The position numbers and the translations under genes were made by a program. A stretch of 64,000 nucleotides of DNA, taken from contig NZ_CP029255.1 of the NCBI RefSeq assembly GCF_003122385.1, positions 5,704,001-5,768,000 of the forward strand, given 5' to 3'. Shown in pieces: positions 26,192-35,080 of this stretch. How positions within the stretch are numbered: the first letter of the stretch is position 1; the number at the start of each line of letters is the position of its first letter. Source of the stretch: Flavobacterium crocinum. GTDB lineage: Bacteria; Bacteroidota; Bacteroidia; Flavobacteriales; Flavobacteriaceae. The notes under the pieces were generated by a model. It saw only the letters and a program-made list of their open reading frames with translations. It was not told the DNA's origin and searched no databases.

Positions 26192-26599
26192 ATGCTCGAG
26201 CAGATTTTATGCATTGACGATGACCCCATCACGCTGATGTTATGCAAAAAAGTAATTTCTAAATCTTCATTTTCTCACGAAGTTATTACAGCTCAAAACG
26301 GTGAAGAAGCACTCCATCATTTCAACACCTTAAAATACACTAATGATAAAAACAAAAGAAAACCGGAATTAATTTTTCTAGATTTAAATATGCCAATAAT
26401 GGGCGGCTGGGAGTTTTTAGATCATTTTACTTCTTCAGACTACAAAGATTTCAACTCTGCTCCTGTCATTGTACTATCTTCTACTATTGATCCGGAAGAT
26501 CTCGCGAAAGCAAAAAAATACCCTATAATAATCGATTTTTTATCAAAACCAATTACATTACCAATGCTGGAATACCTTAAGAAAAAAATAAACATTTGA
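26192..26599 (+). CDS. Single-domain (CheY-like) response regulator
   Basis: 135 residues holding only a receiver domain. The acidic pair is D10/D11, the phospho-acceptor is D64 in 'LIFLDLNMPIMGGWEF', the switch serines are in 'VIVLSSTID', and the conserved K119 is in 'LSKP'. There is no DNA-binding output, so it probably works by protein contact or phosphotransfer. It is co-transcribed with the histidine kinase (5-base gap). A strong hairpin follows at 26687-26735. Confidence 0.93.
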   Translation: MLEQILCIDDDPITLMLCKKVISKSSFSHEVITAQNGEEALHHFNTLKYTNDKNKRKPELIFLDLNMPIMGGWEFLDHFTSSDYKDFNSAPVIVLSSTIDPEDLAKAKKYPIIIDFLSKPITLPMLEYLKKKINI

Positions 26600-26686
26600 T
26601 ATTAAATTTTCAATTATTTTAAATTCCAAATTCCAACAAACAACCCAAAAGCTTAAAGCTTTTAAAATAAGGTTTCGCAAATAAAA

Positions 26687-26735
26687 AAATTCCAAATTCC
26701 AATTATTACAAAAATTGGAATTTGGAATTTTTTAT
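26687..26735 (+). terminator. Terminator hairpin after the two-component pair
   Basis: AAATTCCAAATTCCAATT pairs perfectly with AATTGGAATTTGGAATTT and is followed by T6. A further copy of the AATTCCAAATTCCA word lies upstream near 26625, so this is also a repeat family. Confidence 0.8.
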
Positions 26736-26766
26736 TATTGGAATTTCACAATTGGGATTAAAACAA

Positions 26767-26792
26767 AAAAAGTCCTCTAGAAGAGGACTTTT
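26767..26792 (-). terminator. Terminator of rpsT
   Basis: On the minus strand AAAAGTCCTCT pairs with AGAGGACTTTT and runs into a T tract, about 25 bases after the rpsT stop. Confidence 0.85.
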
Positions 26793-26815
26793 ATATCTTT
26801 AGCAAATTGTTTTAA

Positions 26816-27067
26816 TTACAATTTAGCAACGTGTTTAGTTAATTTAGACTTCAAGTTAGAAGCTTTATTATCATGAATGATGTTCTTTTTAGCTAATTTA
26901 TCAATCATAGAGATTACAGTAGATAATTTAGCAGCAGCATCAGATTTATCAGTAGCTAATCTTAATGCTTTAATAGCATTACGAGTAGTTTTATGTTGAT
27001 ATCTGTTAAGAACTCTTTTCTTTTCGTTACTTCTGATTCTTTTTAATGCTGACTTATGATTTGCCAT
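26816..27067 (-). CDS. rpsT: 30S ribosomal protein S20
   Basis: 83 residues, basic, with the S20 pattern 'MANHKSALKRIRSNEKKRVLNRYQHKTTRNAIKAL' at the N-terminus and 'IDKLAKKNIIHDNKASNLKSKLTKHV' at the C-terminus. S20 binds 16S rRNA early in 30S assembly. It is a stand-alone gene downstream of two tRNA-Glu genes on the same strand. Confidence 0.98.
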   Translation of the reverse strand: MANHKSALKRIRSNEKKRVLNRYQHKTTRNAIKALRLATDKSDAAAKLSTVISMIDKLAKKNIIHDNKASNLKSKLTKHVAKL

Positions 27068-27220
27068 TTTCTTTAATTTTAGATGTAATAATTATTATAA
27101 ATACTAGTTAAAAAAGAAAAACCTCCCACAATTGCAAAACAATCACTTTGGTTTTAACTAATAAAATAAAAACCGAGACACCAATTTTTATTTTACAAAA
27201 CTTATTTACAACTAATTTTG

Positions 27221-27292
27221 TAGTCCGTAGGGGAATCGAACCCCTGTTACCAGGATGAAAACCTGGCGTCCTAACCCCTAGACGAACGGACC
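27221..27292 (-). tRNA. tRNA-Glu (UUC), copy 1
   Basis: 72 nt. The acceptor stem is GGTCCGT/ACGGACT with discriminator A, the anticodon arm is CCAGG-TTTTCAT-CCTGG giving anticodon UUC, and the T arm contains GGTTCGATTCC. CCA is not encoded. Confidence 0.96.
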
Positions 27293-27337
27293 TAAATTCT
27301 CCTAAGTTGGAAACTTTTCAATATGTAATATAACTTG

Positions 27338-27409
27338 TAGTCCGTGGGGGAATCGAACCCCCCTTACCAGGATGAAAACCTGGCGTCCTAACCGATAGAC
27401 GAACGGACC
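27338..27409 (-). tRNA. tRNA-Glu (UUC), copy 2
   Basis: 72 nt, with the same acceptor stem, anticodon arm and anticodon UUC as the copy at 27221. It differs in the D-arm and T-stem bases (CTATCGG versus CTAGGGG, GGGGG versus AGGGG), so it is a diverged duplicate. Confidence 0.96.
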
Positions 27410-27487
27410 GTGCTTCTTTATTGCGGATGCAAAGATACATCTATTTTTTAGTTGCACAATAGCTGATGCTATTTTTTTTATTTTTTT

Positions 27488-28966
27488 TTAATACGCCTTC
27501 GCGAAAAGCACTCGCTTAGTAGAAGGATTCCCAGTAAACACACAGATTCCCGCCTCTTCAACAGCATCCAAAGGAATACAACGAATGGTTGCTTTTGTCA
27601 AATCTTTTATTTTTTCTTCGGTAGCCGCAGTTCCATCCCAATGTGCAGAAATAAAACCTCCTTTACCTTCTAAAACTTCTTTAAATTCCTCAAAACTATT
27701 CACTTCCGTAATATGAGTATTACGATAGTCAAAAGCTTTGTCAAATAAATCTTTTTGAATCTGCTCCAAAAGATCATTGATATGATCAACGATATTTTCA
27801 CTGGCAACGACTTCTTTTGTCAAATTATCACGTCTTGCCACTTCAAAAGTTCCGTTTTCTAAATCTTTTGGACCAACTGCAATTCTAACAGGAACCCCTT
27901 TTAATTCCCATTCTGCAAATTTAAATCCTGGTTTTTGAGTTGTTCTGTCATCAAATTTAACAGAGATTCTTAATTTTCTAAGTTTCGCCGTCAATTCATT
28001 AACCGCAGCCGTAATCTGAGCCAATTGTTCATCTGTTTTATGAATTGGAACAATAACAACTTGAATTGGTGCCAAATTTGGAGGCAATACCAATCCCTGA
28101 TCATCAGAATGCGTCATAATTAAAGCTCCCATCAAACGAGTTGAAACTCCCCATGATGTCCCCCATACATGTTCCTGTTTCCCTTCTGCATTAGCAAACT
28201 TAACATCAAAAGCCTTAGCAAAGTTCTGCCCCAAAAAGTGTGACGTTCCAGCTTGCAATGCTTTACCATCCTGCATCAACGCTTCGATACAATAAGTTTC
28301 ATCAGCACCAGCAAAACGTTCTGTTTCTGTTTTTATTCCTTTTACTACCGGAATTGCCATGAAATTCTCGACAAAATCAGCATAAACATTCATCATTTTT
28401 TCAGACTCTTCAATAGCTTCTGTCTTTGTAGCATGAGCTGTATGCCCTTCCTGCCATAAAAACTCAGCAGTTCTTAAAAACAAACGGGTACGCATTTCCC
28501 AACGAACAACATTTGCCCATTGATTAATTAACAAAGGTAAATCTCTATACGACTGAACCCATCCTTTATAAGTAGACCAAATAATTGCCTCACTGGTTGG
28601 ACGAACAATAAGCTCCTCTTCCAATTTAGCATTTGGATCAACCATTAATTTCCCAGGTCTCTCTTCATCATTTTTTAATCTGTAATGTGTGACTACAGCA
28701 CATTCTTTTGCAAATCCTTCAGCATTTGTCTCTTCAGCCTCAAACATGCTCTTCGGCACGAATAAAGGAAAATAAGCATTTTGATGTCCTGTTTCTTTAA
28801 ACATGCGATCTAATTCAGCCTGCATTTTTTCCCAAATAGCATATCCGTACGGTTTAATCACCATACATCCTCTAACTCCTGAATTTTCAGCCAGATCTGC
28901 CTTAACAACCAGCTCGTTATACCATTTCGAATAATCTTCTGATCTTGTAGTGAGGTTCTTACTCAT
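27488..28966 (-). CDS. proS: Prolyl-tRNA synthetase
   Basis: 492 residues of the short archaeal/eukaryotic-type ProRS, common in Bacteroidota. Visible motifs are class II motif 1 ('[17 protein letters not shown]'), motif 2 ('[24 protein letters not shown]'), motif 3 ('[28 protein letters not shown]') and a C-terminal anticodon-binding domain ('[10 protein letters not shown]...'). I take the ATG at 28966 ([19 protein letters not shown]) as the start because homologues begin there; the frame stays open 19 codons further upstream without conserved sequence. A TAGTTTTG promoter word lies at 29021-29028 on this strand. Confidence 0.97.
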   Translation of the reverse strand: MSKNLTTRSEDYSKWYNELVVKADLAENSGVRGCMVIKPYGYAIWEKMQAELDRMFKETGHQNAYFPLFVPKSMFEAEETNAEGFAKECAVVTHYRLKNDEERPGKLMVDPNAKLEEELIVRPTSEAIIWSTYKGWVQSYRDLPLLINQWANVVRWEMRTRLFLRTAEFLWQEGHTAHATKTEAIEESEKMMNVYADFVENFMAIPVVKGIKTETERFAGADETYCIEALMQDGKALQAGTSHFLGQNFAKAFDVKFANAEGKQEHVWGTSWGVSTRLMGALIMTHSDDQGLVLPPNLAPIQVVIVPIHKTDEQLAQITAAVNELTAKLRKLRISVKFDDRTTQKPGFKFAEWELKGVPVRIAVGPKDLENGTFEVARRDNLTKEVVASENIVDHINDLLEQIQKDLFDKAFDYRNTHITEVNSFEEFKEVLEGKGGFISAHWDGTAATEEKIKDLTKATIRCIPLDAVEEAGICVFTGNPSTKRVLFAKAY

Positions 28967-29068
28967 ATTATATAGTTTGGCACAAATTTTGTTTTCAATA
29001 ATTTTAACTAAATAGTTTGACAAAACTAACTATTTTTGTAATGTGCAACAATAAAAATCACCACAGAT

Positions 29069-30103
29069 ATGAAAACTAACATTTCTCTTCGCCGAAACTC
29101 TAATCATTTTTACTTAATTGGATTAATGAGTTTATTACTAGCGTCGTGTGGTTCTTACCAAAACTCCTCCTATTATGGAAATGACGGAGTATATGGTAAC
29201 TCATCATCAAACAGCTATGTGCAGCAATCTAACGGCACAAATAATCAATACAAAGACTACTTTAGATCTTTGCAAGATGACGATCAGCCAACGGAAATTT
29301 TTACTGACGTTGACAATTATACCAATTATTCAGAAAACGACAGCACTCAGACTGCCTCTGTAGGATATCCTGCATGGGGAAGCAGCAGTTCTGATGTTTC
29401 AGTAAACTTCTATACCAGCCCAACATGGTCGATGGGATTTGGATGGGGCTATCCTTATTACGGATGGGGTTACGGAGGTTACTGGGGAGCCGGTTGGGGA
29501 TATCCAGGCTATTGGGGTGGCTGGGGTTATCCAGGCTACTGGGGACCAGGATGGGGATACCCAGGATATTGGGGTGGCGGATACTACGGCTACAACAACT
29601 ACAGCTATAACTATGGAAGAAGAGGCTCTGCTGCTTATTACGGAAACAGCTACTATAACAGAAACTATACTTCTAACAGAGGCTACAGTTCAAACAGAGG
29701 AAGTTTCACAACAAACAGAAGCTATACCACTAACAGAAGTAACTATACGACAAACAGAAATTACACTACCAACAGATCATCTAACGGCTACACAGACTTT
29801 AGAAGAAACTCAAATTCCACTTATAACAGAGGAACAACAAGTCCAACATTTACAAACAGAAGAAGTTACAACAATAACAGCGTAGATTATAGCAACTCCA
29901 GCAACAGAAAATCTTACAACAATAGTGGGACTACAAACAGAAGCTATACCCCTAGCAACAACAGCAACTCTTCAAGAAGCTACTCTCCTAGCCCTTCCCG
30001 CTCTATGAACAATAGTGGTGGTGGCGGAAGCATGAGATCGTCTGGCGGAGGCGGTGGCGGAGGAATGAGATCTGGCGGAGGCGGCGGAGGAGGAAGAAGA
30101 TAA
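29069..30103 (+). CDS. Low-complexity Tyr/Trp/Gly-rich lipoprotein
   Basis: 344 residues with a lipoprotein signal ('LMSLLLASCGSYQ', Cys near 27). The mature part has a Gly/Tyr/Trp block (about 120-180) of tandem 'GYPGYWG' units, then an Asn/Ser/Thr/Arg-rich block with repeating 'YTTNRS' units (about 200-310), and a poly-Gly/Arg tail (about 315-344). No catalytic motif is visible. Proteins like this are common in Flavobacterium next to proS and are often misnamed after it. It could be an aromatic/glycine-rich surface polymer, but function is unknown. Long overlapping frames here are created by the repeats. Confidence 0.8.
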   Translation: MKTNISLRRNSNHFYLIGLMSLLLASCGSYQNSSYYGNDGVYGNSSSNSYVQQSNGTNNQYKDYFRSLQDDDQPTEIFTDVDNYTNYSENDSTQTASVGYPAWGSSSSDVSVNFYTSPTWSMGFGWGYPYYGWGYGGYWGAGWGYPGYWGGWGYPGYWGPGWGYPGYWGGGYYGYNNYSYNYGRRGSAAYYGNSYYNRNYTSNRGYSSNRGSFTTNRSYTTNRSNYTTNRNYTTNRSSNGYTDFRRNSNSTYNRGTTSPTFTNRRSYNNNSVDYSNSSNRKSYNNSGTTNRSYTPSNNSNSSRSYSPSPSRSMNNSGGGGSMRSSGGGGGGGMRSGGGGGGGRR

Positions 30104-30143
30104 TTTCTCCTCAGTAAACTAATTCAAACTAAAACTTATCCAA

Positions 30144-31718
30144 ATGAAAAAAATATTTTTCCTATTCATAACAGGACTAACTGCCTGCGCGTCATATTCT
30201 CAGGATGTATCAGATGCTGTGCGTTATGCACAAGACAATTTAACCGGAACGGCAAGATTTAGAGCCATGAGCGGTGCGTTTGGCGCAGTTGGAGGAGATC
30301 TGTCGGCACTAAGTGTCAATCCTGCCGGATCCGCAATCTTTAATACAAATCAGGTTGGAGTATCTTTTAGTAATCAGAATATAAAAAATGACTCTGATTA
30401 TTATAACACCAAAACTTCAGACAAAAAAAACTCCTTTATTTTAAACCAGGCGGGAGGTGTTTTTGTTTTCAAAGACCGAAATCCTAATAACGGATGGAAT
30501 AAAATTGCAATTGGAGCAACATACGAGAACACAAACAACTACAACAACAATATTTTTTCTGCCGGAACAAACCCAACCAAATCTATAGATGGTTATTTTT
30601 TAGACTATGCAAACTATGGCAATGGAGGCGCTCCTGTCCCTCATGAATTTGTTAACCTAGCCGACAACGAAACGTTAAAAGATTTATATAGCTATTTAGG
30701 CTCAAATTTCCCTAACGGACAATACCCAAATATGAGCGGCTTTTCTGCTCAACAAGCCTTATTAGGATATCAGGCATACTTAATAAATATTGACGATGTC
30801 AACAACCCAAACAGCACTTATTTTACTAACAACGCTCCTAATGGCCAAAATTACTATCAGGAAAACGAGGTTTACACAAGAGGCTACAACAGTAAAGTAA
30901 GTTTTAACATCGCCACTTCATACAAGGACCGATTATATTTTGGAGCAAACTTAAACGTTCACGTAACTGACTACAGAAGAACTTCAAGTTTTTACGAATC
31001 CAACAAGAACCCATTAGAATCATACGAAACAGTATCAAACGTGCGTTTTAACAACGAACTTTACACTTACGGAAATGGATTTTCTTTCCAACTTGGAGCC
31101 ATCGGAAAAGTAACTGATGCTTTAAGATTTGGTATCGCATATGAATCTAATACATGGTACGAGCTTTATGATGAGCTTTCACAAAGCTTATTCACAACTA
31201 CAGAAACAACTACAGAATCATTCACCAACAACGCAAACCCAAACACTGTAAATGTTTACCAATCTTACACCTTACAAACTCCTGACAAATGGACATTTAG
31301 TGGTGCTTACGTTTTTGGAAAATCCGGTTTAATTAGTGTTGATTATGCTATTAAAAACTACGGAAACACAAAATTCAAACCTACCAGTGATTTCAGAGGA
31401 ACAAACGACGAAATCAATAACAGTTTAACAAGTACCGGCGAATTGAGAATTGGAGCAGAATACAAAATAAAACAATTAAGTTTACGAGGAGGATATCGCT
31501 TTGAAGGAAGTCCGTACAAAAATGGAAGCACAATTGGAGACCTGACAAGCTATTCCGGAGGTTTAGGATACAACTTTGGAGCTACTAAATTAGATTTGGC
31601 TTACTCTTATTTACAAAGAAAATCGAATCAGGATTTCTTCTCAAGAGGTTTTAATGACGGAGCCAATATCAATTCAAAACTTAACAATGTTACCCTTACC
31701 TTATTATTTGAATTGTAA
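30144..31718 (+). CDS. FadL/OmpP1-like outer-membrane barrel
   Basis: 524 residues with a signal peptide ending near 'ASYSQ'. The start of the mature protein, 'DVSDAVRYAQDNLTGTARFRAMSGAFGAVGGDLSALSVNPAGSAIF', is the typical N-terminal hatch of the Bacteroidota FadL/OmpP1 (hydrophobic-compound channel) group: 'GGd.sal..NPAg'. The rest has amphipathic strands and ends in aromatic 'LTLLFEL'. The probable role is outer-membrane uptake of hydrophobic molecules; the substrate is not known. It follows the low-complexity lipoprotein by 40 bases and is probably co-transcribed with it. Confidence 0.85.
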   Translation: MKKIFFLFITGLTACASYSQDVSDAVRYAQDNLTGTARFRAMSGAFGAVGGDLSALSVNPAGSAIFNTNQVGVSFSNQNIKNDSDYYNTKTSDKKNSFILNQAGGVFVFKDRNPNNGWNKIAIGATYENTNNYNNNIFSAGTNPTKSIDGYFLDYANYGNGGAPVPHEFVNLADNETLKDLYSYLGSNFPNGQYPNMSGFSAQQALLGYQAYLINIDDVNNPNSTYFTNNAPNGQNYYQENEVYTRGYNSKVSFNIATSYKDRLYFGANLNVHVTDYRRTSSFYESNKNPLESYETVSNVRFNNELYTYGNGFSFQLGAIGKVTDALRFGIAYESNTWYELYDELSQSLFTTTETTTESFTNNANPNTVNVYQSYTLQTPDKWTFSGAYVFGKSGLISVDYAIKNYGNTKFKPTSDFRGTNDEINNSLTSTGELRIGAEYKIKQLSLRGGYRFEGSPYKNGSTIGDLTSYSGGLGYNFGATKLDLAYSYLQRKSNQDFFSRGFNDGANINSKLNNVTLTLLFEL

Positions 31719-31746
31719 TTAAGAATTAAATAGATGAATGAAAATT

Positions 31747-31781
31747 TCCGTCAAAATCAATTTGGCGGATTTTTTTTTTAT
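31747..31781 (+). terminator. Terminator after the FadL-like gene
   Basis: TCCGTCAAA pairs with TTTGGCGGA and is followed by a run of about nine T. Confidence 0.75.
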
Positions 31782-31895
31782 CCACAAATCAACAAGCTTT
31801 CTCCTCGAAAACCTTCATAAAAAACATCTAAATAAAACCGAAACAAGCGGTGTTTGAATAAAAAAGTGTAATTTTGCACTCCAATTTATAAAAGT

Positions 31896-33209
31896 ATGAG
31901 AACCAAGTCTTTAAAAAAGAACAAAATTAACGTAATCACTCTTGGGTGTTCAAAAAATGTTTATGACAGCGAAGTCCTTATGGGACAGCTTCGTGCAAAT
32001 GGAAAAGAAGTTGAACATGAAGCTCCGGCAGAAAAAGAAGGAAACATTATTGTAATTAATACTTGTGGTTTTATTGATAATGCAAAAGCAGAATCAGTAA
32101 ACATGATTTTGGAATATGCTGATAAAAAAGACAGAGGACTTGTAGATAAAGTTTTCGTGACAGGATGTTTATCTGAACGTTACAGACCTGATTTAGAAAA
32201 AGAAATCCCAAATGTTGATCAATATTTTGGAACAACAGAATTACCACAGTTGCTAAAAGCTCTTGGAGCAGATTATAAACATGAATTACTTGGAGAGCGT
32301 TTAACGACCACTCCAAAAAATTACGCTTACTTAAAAATCGCTGAAGGATGCGACAGACCTTGTAGTTTTTGTGCTATTCCACTAATGAGAGGTTCTCACG
32401 TTTCTCAGCCAATTGAAAAATTAGTAAAAGAAGCTCAAGGTTTAGCTAAAAACGGAGTTAAAGAATTAATCTTAATTGCTCAGGACTTAACTTATTACGG
32501 TCTTGATCTTTATAAAAAAAGAAACCTTGCAGAGCTTCTGGAAGCTTTAGCTGCTGTTGAAGGTATCGAATGGATTCGTCTTCATTACGCTTACCCAACG
32601 GGATTCCCAATGGATGTTTTAGAATTAATGAAACGCGAGCCTAAAATCTGTAATTATATAGATATTCCGTTACAACATATTTCAGATTCAATTTTGAAAT
32701 CAATGCGTCGTGGAACAACTCAGGCTAAAACGACTCAATTATTGAAAGATTTCCGTGCAGCCGTTCCGGGAATGGCAATCAGAACTACTTTAATTGTTGG
32801 ATATCCAGGTGAGACTCAGGAAGATTTTGAAATTTTGAAAGATTTTGTTCAGGAAATGAAATTTGACAGAATGGGATGCTTTGCATACTCTCATGAAGAA
32901 AACACCCACGCTTACTTGTTAGAAGACAATGTCCCTGATGATGTAAAACAAGCAAGAGCAAATGAAATTATGGAATTACAGTCTCAAATTTCATGGGACT
33001 TAAATCAGGAAAAAGTAGGTAAAGTTTTCAGATGTATAATTGACAGAAAAGAAGGCGCGCATTTTGTTGGTCGTACCGAATTTGACAGTCCTGATGTTGA
33101 TAATGAAGTTTTAATAGATGCTTCTAAGCATTATGTGAAAACAGGCGAATTTGTTAATATAAAAATAATTGAAGCCACAGAATTTGATTTATACGGAGAA
33201 CCTGCTTAA
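31896..33209 (+). CDS. rimO: Ribosomal protein S12 methylthiotransferase RimO
   Basis: 437 residues with the three-domain methylthiotransferase layout. The N-terminal UPF0004 domain has the cluster cysteines ('LGCSKNVYDSE', 'NTCGFIDNAK', 'VTGCLSERY'). The radical-SAM core has 'CDRPCSFCAIPLMRG' (CxxxCxxC) and 'DIPLQHIS', and a TRAM domain closes the C-terminus. The 'SKNVYDSE' form and the S12-type 'GSHVSQP' point to RimO rather than MiaB. The enzyme adds a methylthio group to an Asp of ribosomal protein S12. A TAATTTTG promoter word lies at 31868-31875. Confidence 0.96.
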   Translation: MRTKSLKKNKINVITLGCSKNVYDSEVLMGQLRANGKEVEHEAPAEKEGNIIVINTCGFIDNAKAESVNMILEYADKKDRGLVDKVFVTGCLSERYRPDLEKEIPNVDQYFGTTELPQLLKALGADYKHELLGERLTTTPKNYAYLKIAEGCDRPCSFCAIPLMRGSHVSQPIEKLVKEAQGLAKNGVKELILIAQDLTYYGLDLYKKRNLAELLEALAAVEGIEWIRLHYAYPTGFPMDVLELMKREPKICNYIDIPLQHISDSILKSMRRGTTQAKTTQLLKDFRAAVPGMAIRTTLIVGYPGETQEDFEILKDFVQEMKFDRMGCFAYSHEENTHAYLLEDNVPDDVKQARANEIMELQSQISWDLNQEKVGKVFRCIIDRKEGAHFVGRTEFDSPDVDNEVLIDASKHYVKTGEFVNIKIIEATEFDLYGEPA

Positions 33210-33251
33210 ATTTACGCTGAACAATTGTTAACACTAGACAAAAATACTTTT

Positions 33252-33806
33252 ATGAAACTTACACAAAACTTAATTCTTTTTGTTTTTACTTTATTTTGTT
33301 TCAACTCTGTTTCAGCACAGTATGGAAATGGCTACTATAATAATGGTTATGGTAACGGTTACGGAAGAGGCGGCGGAATGGGAATGGATAGAAGTATGAT
33401 GGCAGGACAAGGACAAGGCTCACAAAGCAAACCTAAAGAAATTCCCGCTGAAGAAACTGCGGGGAAAATTGTCGAACAAATGAAACCAGATGTAAATCTT
33501 GATGATTTGCAAGCGATTGCTATTACAAACGTTTTAGCAGACAGTTTAAGAGAGCAAGGGATTTTATTGAAAAATGAAAGCAGCAATCAGGAACAAAAAA
33601 TTGAACAAATTAAAGCCTTAAGAGAAAGTACTGATAAAAAAATTAGCGCCTTTTTGAATCCAGATCAAGTTGAAAAATACAAGACTTTTATGGAAAAGTT
33701 AAAAGAAGGTAAAACAGGAAAATCTAAAAAGAAAAAAGATAAAGAATCTAAAAACAAAGATTCTAAAGAAACCCCAGAAAATACAGATACGAAAATTCAA
33801 GAATAA
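33252..33806 (+). CDS. Small periplasmic helical protein with Lys-rich tail
   Basis: 184 residues from the ATG at 33252; an in-frame TTG at 33225 is less likely because the signal peptide begins at the ATG. The signal peptide ends at 'SVSAQ'. A short Gly/Asn/Tyr-rich and Met-rich stretch follows, then a helical core (about 75-140) with 'LNPDQVEKYKTFMEKL', which resembles the LTPEQ-type motifs of Spy/CpxP-like proteins. The tail is almost all Lys, Glu, Asp and Ser. I do not recognise a defined family. It is close behind rimO (42 bases) and before the amidase gene, all plus strand. A periplasmic chaperone-like role is only a guess. Confidence 0.7.
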   Translation: MKLTQNLILFVFTLFCFNSVSAQYGNGYYNNGYGNGYGRGGGMGMDRSMMAGQGQGSQSKPKEIPAEETAGKIVEQMKPDVNLDDLQAIAITNVLADSLREQGILLKNESSNQEQKIEQIKALRESTDKKISAFLNPDQVEKYKTFMEKLKEGKTGKSKKKKDKESKNKDSKETPENTDTKIQE

Positions 33807-33832
33807 TCGTTTAAACTTATAAACAACGAATT

Positions 33833-34735
33833 ATGACAAAAAAGCATTTTTGCTATCTGATTTTGGCTGTTATTATTAGTGCTTGCTCTATTAATCCATA
33901 TAAGAATACTGAAAAAGCATACGATCAGCAGCTTAAAACTTTAGAAAACCAGATTACCAGTAAAGAAGCGCAGCCAATTCCGGCAACAAATGTTGTTATT
34001 GACACAACTTATGCGCAGCAATTGAAAATTGTAAAAGATACATTATCTAAAACAAGCTCAACATATCTGCAAAATGGAATCAATACGGAATGGATTGGCA
34101 CAGTGAACTTTAACTTAAGAAAACCAAGTTTCGTTATTATTCACCATACTGCTCAAGATTCTTTACAGCAAACGATAAATACTTTTACAAAAACCAAAAC
34201 TCAGGTTAGTGCTCATTATGTAATTTCTGAAAACGGAAAAGTGGTTCAGATGCTTAATGATTATCTAAGAGCCTGGCATGCCGGAAATTCAACCTGGGGC
34301 AAAGTAACAGATTTAAACTCCTGCTCTATCGGAATTGAACTGGACAATAATGGTTTCAAGCCTTTTACAGAAGCACAAATCAGCAGTTTGGTTGCTTTGT
34401 TGACAAAACTGAAAAAAGATTACAATATTCCAACTCAAAACTTTATTGGACATGCAGATATTGCTCCGGGAAGAAAGCAAGACCCTAGTGCTTTATTTCC
34501 TTGGAAAACACTTGCCGAAAAAGGTTTTGGAATCTGGCCAGATGAAGTTTTAGAACCTGCTCCATTTGATTTTAAAATTGAACCGGCTCTCCGAATAATT
34601 GGATTTAATACCAAAAATTTAATGGCTGCAATTCAAGCTTTTAAGCTACATTATATCCAAACCGATGCAACCTCAACTTTGGACAGAAAAACAATCGATA
34701 CGATTTATTCTATCTATAAGAAACAAGTTCAATAA
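33833..34735 (+). CDS. N-acetylmuramoyl-L-alanine amidase lipoprotein (amidase_2)
   Basis: 300 residues with lipobox Cys18 ('VIISACS'). The AmpD-type amidase_2 fold spans about 95-225. Zinc ligands are H104 ('VIIHHTAQ'), H207 and D217 ('IGHADIAPGRKQDP'), and 'SIGIELDN' contains the conserved Glu169. 'AHYVISENGKVVQM' is also typical. The enzyme cuts the amide between N-acetylmuramic acid and the stem peptide, probably in the periplasm, for muropeptide recycling or wall turnover. The C-terminal 70 residues look like a small peptidoglycan-binding helical domain. A strong terminator follows. Confidence 0.92.
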   Translation: MTKKHFCYLILAVIISACSINPYKNTEKAYDQQLKTLENQITSKEAQPIPATNVVIDTTYAQQLKIVKDTLSKTSSTYLQNGINTEWIGTVNFNLRKPSFVIIHHTAQDSLQQTINTFTKTKTQVSAHYVISENGKVVQMLNDYLRAWHAGNSTWGKVTDLNSCSIGIELDNNGFKPFTEAQISSLVALLTKLKKDYNIPTQNFIGHADIAPGRKQDPSALFPWKTLAEKGFGIWPDEVLEPAPFDFKIEPALRIIGFNTKNLMAAIQAFKLHYIQTDATSTLDRKTIDTIYSIYKKQVQ

Positions 34736-34762
34736 GAAAACAACAATTCATTTCAAAATATA

Positions 34763-34798
34763 CAACGCATTTCTAATAAGGAAATGCGTTTTTTTTTA
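34763..34798 (+). terminator. Terminator after the amidase gene
   Basis: AACGCATTTC pairs with GAAATGCGTT around TAATAAG and is followed by a long T run. Confidence 0.9.
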
Positions 34799-35010
34799 TT
34801 CATTATAACATGATACCTAAGAAAACTAATAAAAAATATGGTGCGCAAAAGATGCACTGCAATGCATCTCTACAGTCATAAATACAAGAAATAGTATTTT
34901 TCACAGGTACAATTTAGTAAGCAAAGAAGCAATAACTTTTACTTTTATAAGTCTACCCCATAACTCTTAACCCATAACTCGCAGCTCACAATTCATAATT
35001 CTTAAACAAT
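34799..35010. other. Intergenic spacer with a GATGCACTGCAATGCATC palindrome
   Basis: I see no gene. Positions 34847-34874 hold an imperfect palindrome 'gatgcactgcaatgcatctctaca', related to the GTAGAGACGCACTGCAGTGCGTCT elements at 56077-56160. The rest is AT-rich with short direct repeats ('cataactc'). Confidence 0.5.
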
Positions 35011-35047
35011 AAAAAAGCTGCCAAAACATTAGTATGTTTCGACAGCT
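35011..35047 (-). terminator. Terminator of the porin gene
   Basis: On the minus strand AGCTGTCGAAACAT pairs with ATGTTTTGGCAGCT (one mismatch and a G-U pair), followed by T6. Confidence 0.85.
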
Positions 35048-35080
35048 CCAAAAAAAAAAAAAAAATATCAATCTTTATCT

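Noticed and set aside
28967..29023. Upstream extension of proS
   Set aside because: The extra 19 residues do not resemble ProRS N-termini and overlap the probable promoter.
29400..29890. Repeat block read as a CRISPR array, or a separate 148-codon overlapping gene
   Set aside because: The repeats are codon-phased glycine/tyrosine/tryptophan units of one lipoprotein without spacers; the second frame is open only because of repeat composition and has no start context.
33225..33251. TTG start for the small periplasmic protein
   Set aside because: The ATG at 33252 opens directly onto a good signal peptide; the added residues would only weaken it.
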